64,000 nt of DNA from Nitzschia sp. DOCU1 (Eukaryota > Bacillariophyta > Bacillariophyceae > Bacillariales > Bacillariaceae), in assembly GCA_951394045.1 (NCBI GenBank), contig OX595985.1, positions 744,001-808,000 of the forward strand, written 5' to 3'. The notes under the pieces are model-generated. The model searched no databases. It had not been told where the DNA came from and worked only from the letters and a program-made list of their open reading frames with translations. The translations under genes and the position numbers were made by a program. This document shows, piece by piece, positions 1 to 9,492 of this stretch (position 1 is its first letter; the number at the start of each line of letters is the position of its first letter).

Positions 1-828
1 ATCCACGCCAGGGAGGATGATGGGGATGCAGACGAACTTTCGGCCCATTTCAAGGCCAAAACATTCTTAGCCGGGATTGCTTTGCAAATTTGGTCGGTTT
101 GTTTGTACGAGCAAGGAATCCCCATGGTCACTGAACGAACGCTCCCAACACTTAGGAGATTGGCCATGATGGATCTAATCGACACCGTTTTCAACTATGC
201 GGGGTCATGGGGTCGAATCATGGCACTGTTAGAAGAGCGTCATGGTGATCTACCTCGAATTGCAGCCGACAAGGCCTTGAACGAATCTACCGATATGTTA
301 CGCCAAGCTCGGAATTCGATTCGATGCCATATCTTGGAACTGAGCGGCATTGAACAGGACGTTGTGTCGACGGTGAAAACGGCTCCTCAAATGTACCAAT
401 ACTACCCCAAATGCAGTGCATATCTTTGTCAAGAAATTGAAAGCGCCGACAAGCCACATCGACTGCGTTGCTACCAATGCCACTACTATCATTGGTGTAG
501 CCCTGCCTGTCAACAGTATTCGGAGGAAGTGGCTGGTCACCACGAACTGTTCTGCTCCGCCTGCCCCGAGAACAAGAAGAAGGAGATTCGGTTACAGATG
601 CAGGAATACTTGAACATCCCAGACGTTGGAGGGACAATCGAAATCAAACAGTGTCACGCTTGTGGCCTCCACAAATCAGCGAGCAAACGAATGAATCGCT
701 GTTCGCAGTGCAAAGCAGTTTACTATTGCAGCAAAGCTTGTCAGGCATGGGACTGGAACCACGGGAACCATCGCAATAAATGCGAGTCGCCCATCTTTGA
801 CTCCCCAGGTTCGAAAGGCTCGTTGTAG
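1..828 (+). CDS. MYND zinc-finger protein, two fingers (5' partial)
   Basis: The frame is open from base 1 and ends at a TAG at 826-828, so the start lies upstream of the window; no good ATG argues for a shorter form. The C-terminal half holds two MYND-type zinc fingers. The first (about 409-570) has CSAYLC, a CYQC pair, then WCSPAC and a closing H-x(4)-C. The second (about 652-783) begins CHACG and continues with CSQC, YYCSKACQ and H-x(3)-C. MYND fingers normally bind short proline-rich peptides and act in protein-protein contacts, often in chromatin or signalling proteins. The N-terminal part is helical with no recognisable domain, so the specific role is unknown. Nothing suggests a break. 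Confidence 0.85.
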   Translation: MHAREDDGDADELSAHFKAKTFLAGIALQIWSVCLYEQGIPMVTERTLPTLRRLAMMDLIDTVFNYAGSWGRIMALLEERHGDLPRIAADKALNESTDMLRQARNSIRCHILELSGIEQDVVSTVKTAPQMYQYYPKCSAYLCQEIESADKPHRLRCYQCHYYHWCSPACQQYSEEVAGHHELFCSACPENKKKEIRLQMQEYLNIPDVGGTIEIKQCHACGLHKSASKRMNRCSQCKAVYYCSKACQAWDWNHGNHRNKCESPIFDSPGSKGSL

Positions 829-1321
829 TTCGATGTACTGTGCTCCCACTTGGGTGTTGACCACAATTGGCAAGAATAACGTACCGATTACTCTAGCTGC
901 CTTCTCCTCGTAGGTGGCGACTTTAGGAGTGAAAAGTCGTGCAATATATGTAAATTCCGTGCACAGAATGCGTATTGTAGTTCTATATCTGGTGCTTGTC
1001 GTGTGTTGGTCTACCTCCATGTACTTCAAAAGAGCAGCGACCTAGTACGAACGGCCTTTTGTCTGATTCATCGTCCTTGTTGCAGGCAGTCTGGCCAATT
1101 TCGGTGTTTTATGATTGCTGTTCTAGAGTAGAGCTTGGATAGTTGGGCATCTGTGGAGATTTAACTTGTCTGGCGAAAGAACAAACGTAACATGAAAAAG
1201 ATGCTTTCTATCCCGAGTTGGTGTATAAATTTCATTGCTATATATGTATGTATCATGTTGTATTGTCGCCCTGCAGTTCGCGTCGCGGCGATTTGATGGA
1301 GCTGTATTGTGGCCAAGAGGC
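829..1321. other. Intergenic, convergent gene ends
   Basis: This 0.5-kb spacer lies between the stops of the MYND gene (plus strand) and the GH5-like gene (minus strand). I see no sustained coding frame, RNA gene or repeat; presumably it holds the two 3' UTRs. Confidence 0.6.
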
Positions 1322-3148
1322 TTAGTTGGGGATGCGCTCGTACTCACTGCGCTTGTTGGAAAAGCCAAACTTCACAACTACCGCACCAATGACCGCTCCG
1401 ATGACAGCTCCCATGATAGCCGAGGAATAAGGGAGCTTGACAGCCTGCCCAGCTAGGGGAGCACAGTCTTCGCAAATGGGACAAGCCATGGTAGGAGAAA
1501 GTGTCGGAGGGGGCGGAGGGATCCAGTAGTCGCATTTTGAGGTGGTGTAATTCCACCAGCCGTTGCCACAGTCCGGGGGAGGTCCCATTGTCGGAGCGAG
1601 AGTAGCATCGCCCAACATAAAGTCGTTTTCAGGAGGGTTGAGACACGCCTCTTGTGCTGGAATGGCTTCACCGAGAGCGGGGAAGAGTCCAGCTTCTGCA
1701 ACATCCTTCAATGAAAGGAGCTTTGCAGGTTTATCAATGACACCAACGTGTTTCTCTCCATACAGCTTCCAGGCAGCAAACGACCAACCGAGACCACGCT
1801 CATAGGCATAGACTTGACGAGCAGCAAAGGAAGCACGGTGACGTTGCCACCATCCAGAGTTAATGGTCTCATCAAAACGATCGCATTGTCCATAATCTTT
1901 AAAAGTATCGGAAATGTCTTTGACGGCGCAGTCGTCAATACTGAGGTCAAAGCCCGAGCTCAGGAAAATGGGCAAGTGTTGATAGCAGGCGCCGAATTCC
2001 AATGGAGATCGAGCCATACACGAAGTGGCTTCGTGGTAGAAGAGCTTGGAACGGTCCTCTTGAGAAACCGAGGACGCAATATCAGCCACAGACGCTGTGT
2101 GCGACATTTCCAGCGATCCGAAAACAAGGTCGTCGAATTCGGCGTTTGTCGTCATGAGATCACCAAGGCCAACGGGGATGAACACGGGAAGCTTGGGAGC
2201 TTCAACACGGATCGCATCCACCATGGTTTTAAGATCCAGGGTAGTGTGGGAGGGCAGCGTCAGAGCAATAATGGTATACTGCTTTCGGGCATAGTTGGCA
2301 GCCGCCACGATCGCATCGAGCTCGTCACCAGTTCCGATCAATGCGACGATGGCATCCAATCCTGCAGTATCAATGTCTTCAAGCAAACCTTCAAGGATAT
2401 CCATGATCGTGGCGCCCTGTTTGTCGCCGGGAGTAAATGCAGCTGTAGGCACCAAGATCTGAACAGTATTTAACCCTAGGTCCTTCATATCGTCGAAATC
2501 CTTCAAGGTGTACCACTCTTTCATTTCGCCCAACGTCAATGGCTCCCCCCCAGTCGCCCACAGTGCATCTGCGAACATGCCCGCCAACGTGACTGAACGA
2601 ATGGGCTCTCCATCCACTCGTGGGCTTCGCACTTTAATTCTGTCGCAGTACAAACCAGCTAGACCGTTAAACTCACAGGCAAAAGGGCTGGTGGCCTTGT
2701 CGGGAGTCGACTGGTAGACGTTTTCTACAAGAAAGTCCAAAATACTGACTGTTTCCGTCGCGGTGATGTTGCCTCCAACGTATTGCTTCTTGATATCATT
2801 GGCCTCTGCTAGTGTGACGTCAGTGAGATTGACATTATCCAAACCAGCTAGCTCGGCAATGTTTTGAGGAAGATTCAAACTGTAAAAAGTGTTGACGAAA
2901 GAATCGAAAAACAATGACGAAGAAATATTGGTAAGAACAAAGCCCTACAAAGTCTATGAGTGAGCACCGCGAAGAGACGAAACAGTCACGTACCATCCGT
3001 AGGTTTTGCCGTCCGGTGGATCCAAAACAAAGGCACCTCGATTCTTTCCGCAAGTCGCAGCAAAAAAAGACAATCCAATGTCCTCCATTTGCACGAGGGT
3101 TTCCTCGTTTAGAATGTTTTCATCGATCTTACACTTGGGAGCTTTCAT
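1322..3148 (-). CDS. GH5 (exo-1,3-beta-glucanase)-like membrane protein, probably catalytically inactive
   Basis: Two exons on the minus strand, 3148-2990 and 2944-1322, joined by a short GT-AG intron of 45 bp (2945-2989), give about 593 aa. The main exon resembles fungal GH5 exo-beta-1,3-glucanases in its C-terminal third: an I-D-D-C-A motif matches T-D-C-A, followed by a Tyr/Cys-rich loop and then a segment ending GWSFAAWK, like the fungal GW-x-W-x-WK. The catalytic Glu expected just before the DCA motif (GEWS in yeast EXG1) is replaced (SGFD), and no Asn-Glu-Pro acid/base motif is visible. After a Pro-rich stretch comes one C-terminal transmembrane helix (Ala/Val/Gly-rich, ending VVVKFGF) and a short tail with YERI, a possible YxxI sorting signal. 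The N-terminus has no clear signal peptide, so the first exon is less certain. A cell-surface or vacuolar glucan-binding role is an inference. Confidence 0.65.
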
Positions 3149-3358
3149 CTTGGAAAAAGTTCGGCTTGATACTTGGCGACACTTTGTGATATCGGAAGCG
3201 AGAAAGGAGCCATGTTTGCATTCTCACAAAGCACAAAGATACAGATAGCTTCGCCGCTCTCTCGTTGATTGGATGGGAGTTCATGCTATTGGAGGGAAAA
3301 AATAATCAGCTGGTCACCAACCGTAATTTAACCTCCATTGTTCGGAGTGGTCACAGAA

Positions 3359-3366
3359 TGACGTCA
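3359..3366. promoter_or_regulatory. Palindromic cAMP-response-like element TGACGTCA
   Basis: A perfect 8-bp TGACGTCA lies in the divergent spacer, about 225 bp upstream of the NEMF start and 210 bp upstream of the GH5-like start. bZIP factors bind such sites, and TGACG-type CO2/cAMP-responsive elements are documented in P. tricornutum promoters. One 8-mer alone is weak evidence. Confidence 0.35.
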
Positions 3367-3447
3367 GATGAATGATGGAAGGAGGAGATTTGTCGGGCGA
3401 CGAACGAACGAGCCAGAGATTCGTCCGATCGAGAGAGGCAACGGGAT

Positions 3448-3457
3448 ATCACGTGAT
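3448..3457. promoter_or_regulatory. G-box/E-box palindrome ATCACGTGAT
   Basis: A 10-bp perfect palindrome with a CACGTG core lies 133 bp upstream of the NEMF start. This is the classic bHLH/bZIP site. It is supported only by sequence and promoter position. Confidence 0.3.
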
Positions 3458-3589
3458 GAGACGTCCATGTTTCATTTCGCTGCTGTCATAGTTGATGCCT
3501 ACAGTACGGCACTGTTGTCATATTTGGAGTTGTCGTGTGGCACAACCGGATAGCTACAGAAGAGAGTTTTGTCGGTATTGGCAGATAAA

Positions 3590-6500
3590 ATGGTGAAATC
3601 CAAAGTCCGCTTTGATGGTTTGGACGTTGCTGCCATGGTCGCCCACTGGAACCGCGTGGCTCTGGGTCGGCGCGTTATTAACATTTACAATGGGGCCAAT
3701 GGGGACACTTACATGTTCAAATTAGATAAGCAGTCGGGAGAGGCCATGAATATGATGCTAATGCTGGAGAGTGGCATTCGCTTTCATACTACGATGGAAG
3801 CCTACGAAAATCCAGGAATGCCCAGTATGTTTTGCGCCAAACTTCGCAAGCACTTACGAGGATTGCGTCTTGAGAACGTGCAGCAACTAGGAAAGAAGGA
3901 TCGAGTGGTCATGCTTACCTTTGGAAGTGGGGAAGCCCAACGACATTCACTTATTCTGGAGTTTTATGCGAGAGGAAATGTCATCCTGACAAACTCCAAT
4001 TTTGTCATTCTAGCTCTGCTTCGATCGCATGACTATGACGGAGCTGTCAAGGTGCAAGTCGGCCATGCGTACCCGATTACCTATGCGACGACAATGGACG
4101 CGCCTGACCAGGAAGGCAACGAGGTGCAAGATGCTGCCTCGTTTATTGAATCGGAAAATCCTCTGGAGTGGTATCAAACGCATCGCCCTGTTAATCCTGA
4201 TGAAGCAGAGAGCGGCAACAAGGGCAAGAAGAAAAAGGGCGGGGCTGCCGATGAGTGGCGAGGCTTGCTCCTGAAACCGGCATCGGGTGTGGGGCATTAC
4301 AGTCCATCGTTGATCGAGCACTGTTTGCTCTGCGCAGATATTAATCCTAAAGAAAAGCCTCCGTCGTTCCTTACTGACGCCGATTGGAGACGACTCCAAG
4401 AGATCCTGCGATCGGAAGGGGGGCGCATTCTAGCGGACATGGAATTGGCCGACGCCAAAGGATATATCTTCTACCAGCCCAAGCTAGCTTCAGACGACGG
4501 GGAGAAGGATAGCGCGGGTCAAAAATCTCTTCCCGCGACGCCCTTCGATGATAAGCTATTGTTAGAGTTTCAACCACATGTTTTGAAACAACACGAGGAA
4601 ATGCCCAAGATCGAATTCGAAAGTTTTGATCGTGCTGTCGATGCTTTCTTCGCGCAGATTGAAGGTCAAAAACGAGTCTTGCGGGCTGAGACACAGCAAG
4701 TACAGGCGGAGCAGCGTTTGGAAAAGGCGAAGAAGGAACAGGAGCAACGTATCCAACAGCTGTTCGAGCAACAAGAATTGCTTAAGGAGCAAGCCCAATT
4801 AGTCGAAACCCATGCCGACATGGTAGACAAGGCGATTCAAGTGGTCAACTCAGCGTTGGACAGTGGAATGGATTGGGACCAGTTGGAGGATTTGGTGCAT
4901 GTGGAAAAGACCCAGAATCAAAATCCAGTCGCGCTATTAATCAAGCGTCTAGATTTGGAGCACGATGCCATGGTTCTCAGCCTTGAGAAGGTGGACCATG
5001 TTGCCGAAAGTGAAGGTGACGGGGGTGATGAAAGTGCCAGGACCATGGACGTGACGATAAATCTGAACGATACGGCGTTTGGGAATGCGAGTGCCATGTT
5101 TGCCAAGTATCGCGCCAGCAAGGAGAAAAGTCAAAAGACGATCGAAGCAACATCCAAAGTTCTCAAAGCTGCCGAAGAGTCTGCTCAACGTCAATTACAG
5201 GATGCACAGAAGCGAAAGAACAACGTGACGAACACTCTTCAAACGAAGAGGAAGCCGTTGTGGTTTGAAAAATTTCACTGGTTTGTGACTTCTGATAACT
5301 ATTTGGTGATCGCGGGCCGAGACGCCCAACAAAACGAAATCGTGGTCAAGCGCTATCTTCGCCCAGGAGACGCGTACTTGCATGCGGATATCCATGGGGC
5401 GGCTTCTTGTGTTCTTCGAGCCAAGCGCCGTCGCGCAAGCGATGGAAAGACACAGACCTTGCCTCTCTCGGAACAAGCTCTTCGTGAAGCAGGAAGCTTC
5501 ACTATTTGCCATTCTTCAGCGTGGTCCTCCCGTATGGTTACCAGTGCATGGTGGGTTGAATCCCATCAGGTCAGCAAATCAGCGCCAACGGGGGAATATC
5601 TGACAGTTGGGTCGTTCATGATCCGTGGCAAGAAGAATTACCTTCCGCCTTCGCAGTTGGAGATGGGATTGGGCGTCTTATTCAAGCTTGGGGACGAAGA
5701 AGGTATCGCTAGGCACAAAAATGAACGTAGGGATTTTGCTTTGATGCAACTCGAAGAACAAGACGAGGAGACGCCAGCCCTCGAATCCGATCCTGTACTG
5801 GCCAAGGGGCCTGCGGCAACGAAGGCAGTCGATGCCGCAGGACAGAAGGAACTGCCAATGGCTAGCACCCCGAGCCATCATTCTGCTGAATCACCGGAAG
5901 ACTTCACTCCAGATGTGGTAGGAGGTGAAGACACAAATGACCAAGAAAAAGAAAATTTTGACGAAGACTTCGACGAAGAGGATACCAACGAAGCGGATCT
6001 ACGGAACGGGGAAGATGCGGTGTCAGTGACTTCATCGAACAAGAGTGCCCCCAAAAAAGGGCTCTCGATCAAAGAGCGCAAGCTCATCAAGAAATATGGG
6101 TCACTAGAGGCGGCACAGGCGGCAGAAGAAGAACGCCTCAAGGCCGAGGAAAGTAAAAAACCCAAGCCTCGAGGTGCCAAGTCTGACAACGGCAAAAAAG
6201 AAGTGGTACCCACGCGTGGAAAGAAGGCAAAGATGAAACGCACGGCAAAGAAATACGCAGACCAAGACGAGGAAGATCGAGAGCTTGCGTTATTGGCGCT
6301 CCACGCTGGCGAGAAAGACAAAAAGGAAAAGAAGTCGGAGGTTGTCAATATGAGCGAGACTGCCAAAGAAGCGGCTGCTCAAACCATTGCAATTTTGAAG
6401 AAGGACGCAGCATTGGTGGCAGAAGGCTTGAACGACGAAGTCAAAGGTCTTCTTGCAAAATGCGTTTCAGTTCAAACATCTGGACCCGACGAGCCTCCCG

Positions 6501-7177
6501 TTGTGCGTTGGGATAAGTTCGATGCAGACGTTTTAGAACAGTTGCAGGGCATGGAGGTTCTAGAGCAACAAATCGCTGCAGCCAGACGGCTTTTGGTATT
6601 GAAGACGGGCACTCGCATTGACAACTTTAGTGCGAGTTTGGCTGGAATCATACGTACGATACGCAAGTATGGTCACGAAGGGCTTGAAGTAGAAGCTCCC
6701 AGTAGCTCCGGCGGGAAGGAAGCACGAAGAAAGACCAAGGCAGAGAAAGAAAGCGAGCAAGAGAATTGGAAGCAAACGCTAGCGGAAGAAGGATTAGTCG
6801 ATGGGGAACTGGAGGATGACGCCGTCGACGATACTGTAGAACTTGCCAAGTTGACCGGCAAGCCGCACCCTGACGACTTGCTCCTGTTTGCTGTACCAGT
6901 TTGCGCACCGTACCAGACGCTCTCCCAATATTTGTATCGAGTCAAACTAACTCCTGGCAATATGAAGAGAGGAAAGGCTTCGAAAGCCTGTATGGAAATT
7001 TTCATGAAGGAAGGGCAGAAAAGCGCCTTTTCGGATAGAAACAAGGAACTCATCAAGAAGGTTGCAGACACGGAATGGGTCCACGCAATGACCGGCGATG
7101 TCAAGTTATCGGCGGCAGGAGCGAACAAAACTACTCAGAAGCAGAAAGGCAAGAACAAGCCGAAGAAGAAAGGATAA
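3590..7177 (+). CDS. NEMF: NEMF / Rqc2 (Tae2) family ribosome quality-control factor
   Basis: A single-exon gene of 1195 aa. I chose the ATG at 3590 because the protein then starts MVKSKVRFDGLDVAAM, like the family's N-terminus. In order it has an NFACT-N domain (first ~500 aa), a long coiled coil (about 370-560, Gln/Glu/Lys-rich), the NFACT-R domain with W-F-E-K-F-x-W-F, G-R-D-A-Q-Q-N-E and Y-L-H-A-D-x-H-G-A-A-S (about 570-700), a highly charged acidic/basic middle (750-960), and an NFACT-C domain before a Lys-rich tail. Family members bind stalled 60S subunits carrying peptidyl-tRNA, recruit the Ltn1/listerin E3 ligase and add C-terminal Ala/Thr tails. The characteristic motifs are intact. 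Length is typical (human NEMF is about 1,076 aa). Confidence 0.95.
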   Translation: MVKSKVRFDGLDVAAMVAHWNRVALGRRVINIYNGANGDTYMFKLDKQSGEAMNMMLMLESGIRFHTTMEAYENPGMPSMFCAKLRKHLRGLRLENVQQLGKKDRVVMLTFGSGEAQRHSLILEFYARGNVILTNSNFVILALLRSHDYDGAVKVQVGHAYPITYATTMDAPDQEGNEVQDAASFIESENPLEWYQTHRPVNPDEAESGNKGKKKKGGAADEWRGLLLKPASGVGHYSPSLIEHCLLCADINPKEKPPSFLTDADWRRLQEILRSEGGRILADMELADAKGYIFYQPKLASDDGEKDSAGQKSLPATPFDDKLLLEFQPHVLKQHEEMPKIEFESFDRAVDAFFAQIEGQKRVLRAETQQVQAEQRLEKAKKEQEQRIQQLFEQQELLKEQAQLVETHADMVDKAIQVVNSALDSGMDWDQLEDLVHVEKTQNQNPVALLIKRLDLEHDAMVLSLEKVDHVAESEGDGGDESARTMDVTINLNDTAFGNASAMFAKYRASKEKSQKTIEATSKVLKAAEESAQRQLQDAQKRKNNVTNTLQTKRKPLWFEKFHWFVTSDNYLVIAGRDAQQNEIVVKRYLRPGDAYLHADIHGAASCVLRAKRRRASDGKTQTLPLSEQALREAGSFTICHSSAWSSRMVTSAWWVESHQVSKSAPTGEYLTVGSFMIRGKKNYLPPSQLEMGLGVLFKLGDEEGIARHKNERRDFALMQLEEQDEETPALESDPVLAKGPAATKAVDAAGQKELPMASTPSHHSAESPEDFTPDVVGGEDTNDQEKENFDEDFDEEDTNEADLRNGEDAVSVTSSNKSAPKKGLSIKERKLIKKYGSLEAAQAAEEERLKAEESKKPKPRGAKSDNGKKEVVPTRGKKAKMKRTAKKYADQDEEDRELALLALHAGEKDKKEKKSEVVNMSETAKEAAAQTIAILKKDAALVAEGLNDEVKGLLAKCVSVQTSGPDEPPVVRWDKFDADVLEQLQGMEVLEQQIAAARRLLVLKTGTRIDNFSASLAGIIRTIRKYGHEGLEVEAPSSSGGKEARRKTKAEKESEQENWKQTLAEEGLVDGELEDDAVDDTVELAKLTGKPHPDDLLLFAVPVCAPYQTLSQYLYRVKLTPGNMKRGKASKACMEIFMKEGQKSAFSDRNKELIKKVADTEWVHAMTGDVKLSAAGANKTTQKQKGKNKPKKKG

Positions 7178-7765
7178 CCCTCTGGTGTCAATCTCCTGTG
7201 TCGTCGTTTGGGCAGGAACGACGCAGTTCCGACTACAGATGAGCCAAGATAAGTCATGGAACTATGGGCAAGCACAAGATTTCTTAGACGAGGATTAAGG
7301 CAACGATGACTTGGATCTCGAGGCGTTCGGGCGAGCTGCTCGCTTTGCGGTGTGAAAAATAGCGGGCCCGGGTTGTGAGGAGGACGAAAGCTTCCGAGGA
7401 CGACTTACTAGGCGGTGTGGACTTGGACGAACTTGCAAATGCGGCAAGTAAAGAGCCCTAGCCTCTGTATACACCCAATTGGCTGAGATCCAAAGTACGA
7501 CGACGACGAAGCAAACAAGCGCAGTCGCAATGGCAGCCGTTGGTAACTCTGGTGCTTTTGATGGCCTCGTCCGGTCTGGAGCCAGTTTTTCCATAATCAA
7601 ACGCATTATTATTACTGACAACAAGAGTAAGATGAATTGGAGGATCTACTCAAGGCAATTAAATCAAGTAATTGCAATGCGGGGCCTGCTGTATCGTCGT
7701 CATACCAAAAACGTCCAGGGTTGACGGAACTACCCTGGACGTTTCAAATAAAGTCGCGACTGTAA
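7178..7765 (+). pseudogene. Possible degenerate acidic coding relic
   Basis: Three short plus-strand stretches look like eroded coding sequence in different frames: one reading DLDLEAFGRAARF near 7307-7350, one reading DLLGGVDLDELANAASKEP ending at a TAG near 7460, and an open 45-codon tail from 7631 to the TAA at 7763-7765 beginning DELEDLLKAIK. The first two share a D-L-D-x-(E)-A/L-A pattern. Frames change and stops intervene, so no intact protein exists. This could be the remains of an acidic Leu/Asp-rich gene, or chance. Confidence 0.25.
7709..7744. repeat. Perfect 13-bp inverted repeat (hairpin)
   Basis: The arm AAACGTCCAGGGT (7709-7721) is the exact reverse complement of 7732-7744, with a 10-nt loop. 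An AATAAA-like hexamer follows at 7747. It could form a stable RNA stem near a transcript end. Confidence 0.6.
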
Positions 7766-8512
7766 AGCAACACTGAAATTTGCGCTAGTAGATAAACTAT
7801 TGTCTTTATGCATTACTATTACCGGTAGCACTCACCAGGAGTTGCCTACAATGCATCGAACTTTTGGCTTCGTTTTTGTGTTCTCACACAAAAAGTTACT
7901 GAGCCCCACCGCTACGTCAAAGCAGTTCGATTTCGGAGGGGGTGGGCCACAGCTGCTCCGCCCGGTAGAGACAACAATCCGCTTCACTGGATGGCGTAGA
8001 GCCGATTCCAATTCTCCACGCACCAGCACAGGTTACACTTAAACTCTCCGCGACGAGACACGTACGCGAGTGGAGGACGTTTTAAAACCGGAACCACAAA
8101 CCGGTTGCGTTGATCAGGCTGTTTATGTGCGGGAGAATTGGAATTGGAATCGGGGTCGAGTTCAGGGATCAGGATCGTTGCTCTGGAAAAAGTTGGTATT
8201 GTAGAACAACACCAGACGCCTGCAAAAGGAGGAAAGAAACAGGGTTATAAGTAGCACAGCGGGAGAAAATATGAAATACGATCAAACGACACCATAAAAT
8301 GCGCACTTACCAACCGAAGACATGCACAATCAGACCCCCACCCACACCGCAACCAACCTGCAAAACAAAGAGAGGACTCAACTTTCCAACAACAGATCCG
8401 GCCAACAAAGTAGCTTCGTATCAAAGCGCCTCTGTTGACAATCAACCGATCTTTCCCGGCGTGCTACCGCCCCATGCCACGAAATCGTGGGAGGATGATA
8501 CGATAGCTTTTA

Positions 8513-8533
8513 GGGTCCCACCCACGGGGACCC
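8513..8533. repeat. Hairpin element, copy 1
   Basis: The stem GGGTCCC (8513-8519) pairs with GGGACCC (8527-8533) around the 7-nt loop ACCCACG. It lies within a roughly 30-nt sequence (AGCTTTTAGGGTCC... CCCAGGA) that recurs 151 nt downstream. Confidence 0.6.
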
Positions 8534-8663
8534 CAGGAACAATCGACACGACCTGGACTGCCGCCACCACAACAATCCACAGATCTGTTGAAAAGAAAGA
8601 GAGAAACAAAAGACAGAACATGAGCGAGGATCGATCCTGGCGTGCTTCCATCGGAAGCTTTTA

Positions 8664-8684
8664 GGGTCCTACCCGTGAGGACCC
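8664..8684. repeat. Hairpin element, copy 2
   Basis: The stem GGGTCCT (8664-8670) pairs with AGGACCC (8678-8684) around the 7-nt loop ACCCGTG. The flanks match copy 1 (AGCTTTTA before, CCAGGA after). Relative to copy 1 the loop-closing C-G pair is changed to T-A, so pairing is preserved. Confidence 0.6.
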
Positions 8685-9492
8685 CAGGACGTCATCTCCA
8701 CCACTCATGCAATGCCGACTTTCCTGCGAGACAAACAGCAGCCGGTGGCGCTGCCGAAGAACTGTCATCGTCATCATCATCATGAAGTTCACGACGATGA
8801 TGAAGAAAGGAGCGACGCAGAGTGCTCCTTTCGCAGAAAAGTGACCTCGATTGAGTGAAAAAGTGATTTTTTTCTTGGGCTTTCCTTCCTCCAAGGCAAG
8901 GAGTTCCCACGATGAGGCCCCACGGTCGCTGAAAAGTCATCCACATTCATCCATCGTGAAACACTCCGCAGTTTTTATGGTCACCGATCGTATGTGCCTC
9001 CATCCAAGTCCACGCTAGCTATCTTTTTCATCATCATCGTTCTCTCAAACATGTTGATTGCTGCGTCCCTTTTACTATCCCACCATTGTCATTGTGCAAG
9101 CATTGAAGAGGCATTTTTACATGGGTCATTGGTTTTTCGTCGAGATGCGCTCTTGCTTTCATTTTTGATGACATGGAAACGTTCCTTCGCTTTAACGTGT
9201 GCGCGCAGGCCCATCTTTCAATGACCACATACATATTCAATATATTGACTTCTTTGACCCAGGCAGCCGGCAGCGGCCAGGCGGGCTCGGCAGCAATTTT
9301 GCTTCGAGCGAGTCCGTCCTACTGCTCTATTATCTAATGTGCACTCCTGCATCATTCATCAGCATCGCTCATCCCTGCTCCGCGAGAGCACGAAAGAGGA
9401 CGATGATGAGCGACATACCCCTCTAGTAGAGGAGTCATCATTGCCATGCGGGCGGGGGGCAACCTATTTTCTTCAATTGGGCTTTACTACAG

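Larger units (their letters stand above)
3149..3589. other. Divergent promoter region
   Basis: About 440 bp separate the GH5-like gene (minus) and the NEMF gene (plus). It contains an 8-bp palindromic CRE and a 10-bp palindrome with a CACGTG core, listed separately. No coding frame looks real. Confidence 0.6.
7766..9492. other. Gene-poor region
   Basis: About 1.7 kb without a convincing gene. Short open frames on both strands (for example 8442-8651 minus, with a hydrophobic N-terminus) have no homologous motif and no partner exon I can justify. It holds a TCA/CAT microsatellite at about 8765-8783 and the paired hairpins at 8513 and 8664, listed separately. Confidence 0.5.

Noticed and set aside
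1748..2473. 241-codon plus-strand frame
   Set aside because: Lies wholly within the GH5-like gene on the other strand, which has clear domain similarity and a membrane anchor.
5878..6366. 162-codon minus-strand frame inside the NEMF gene
   Set aside because: Antisense of a Lys/Glu-rich coding region, which naturally lacks stops on the reverse strand.
7295..7624. Minus-strand 109-codon frame with a hydrophobic stretch
   Set aside because: No homologous motif. It lies antisense to apparent plus-strand coding relics, and hydrophobic runs arise easily as reverse complements of acidic repeats.
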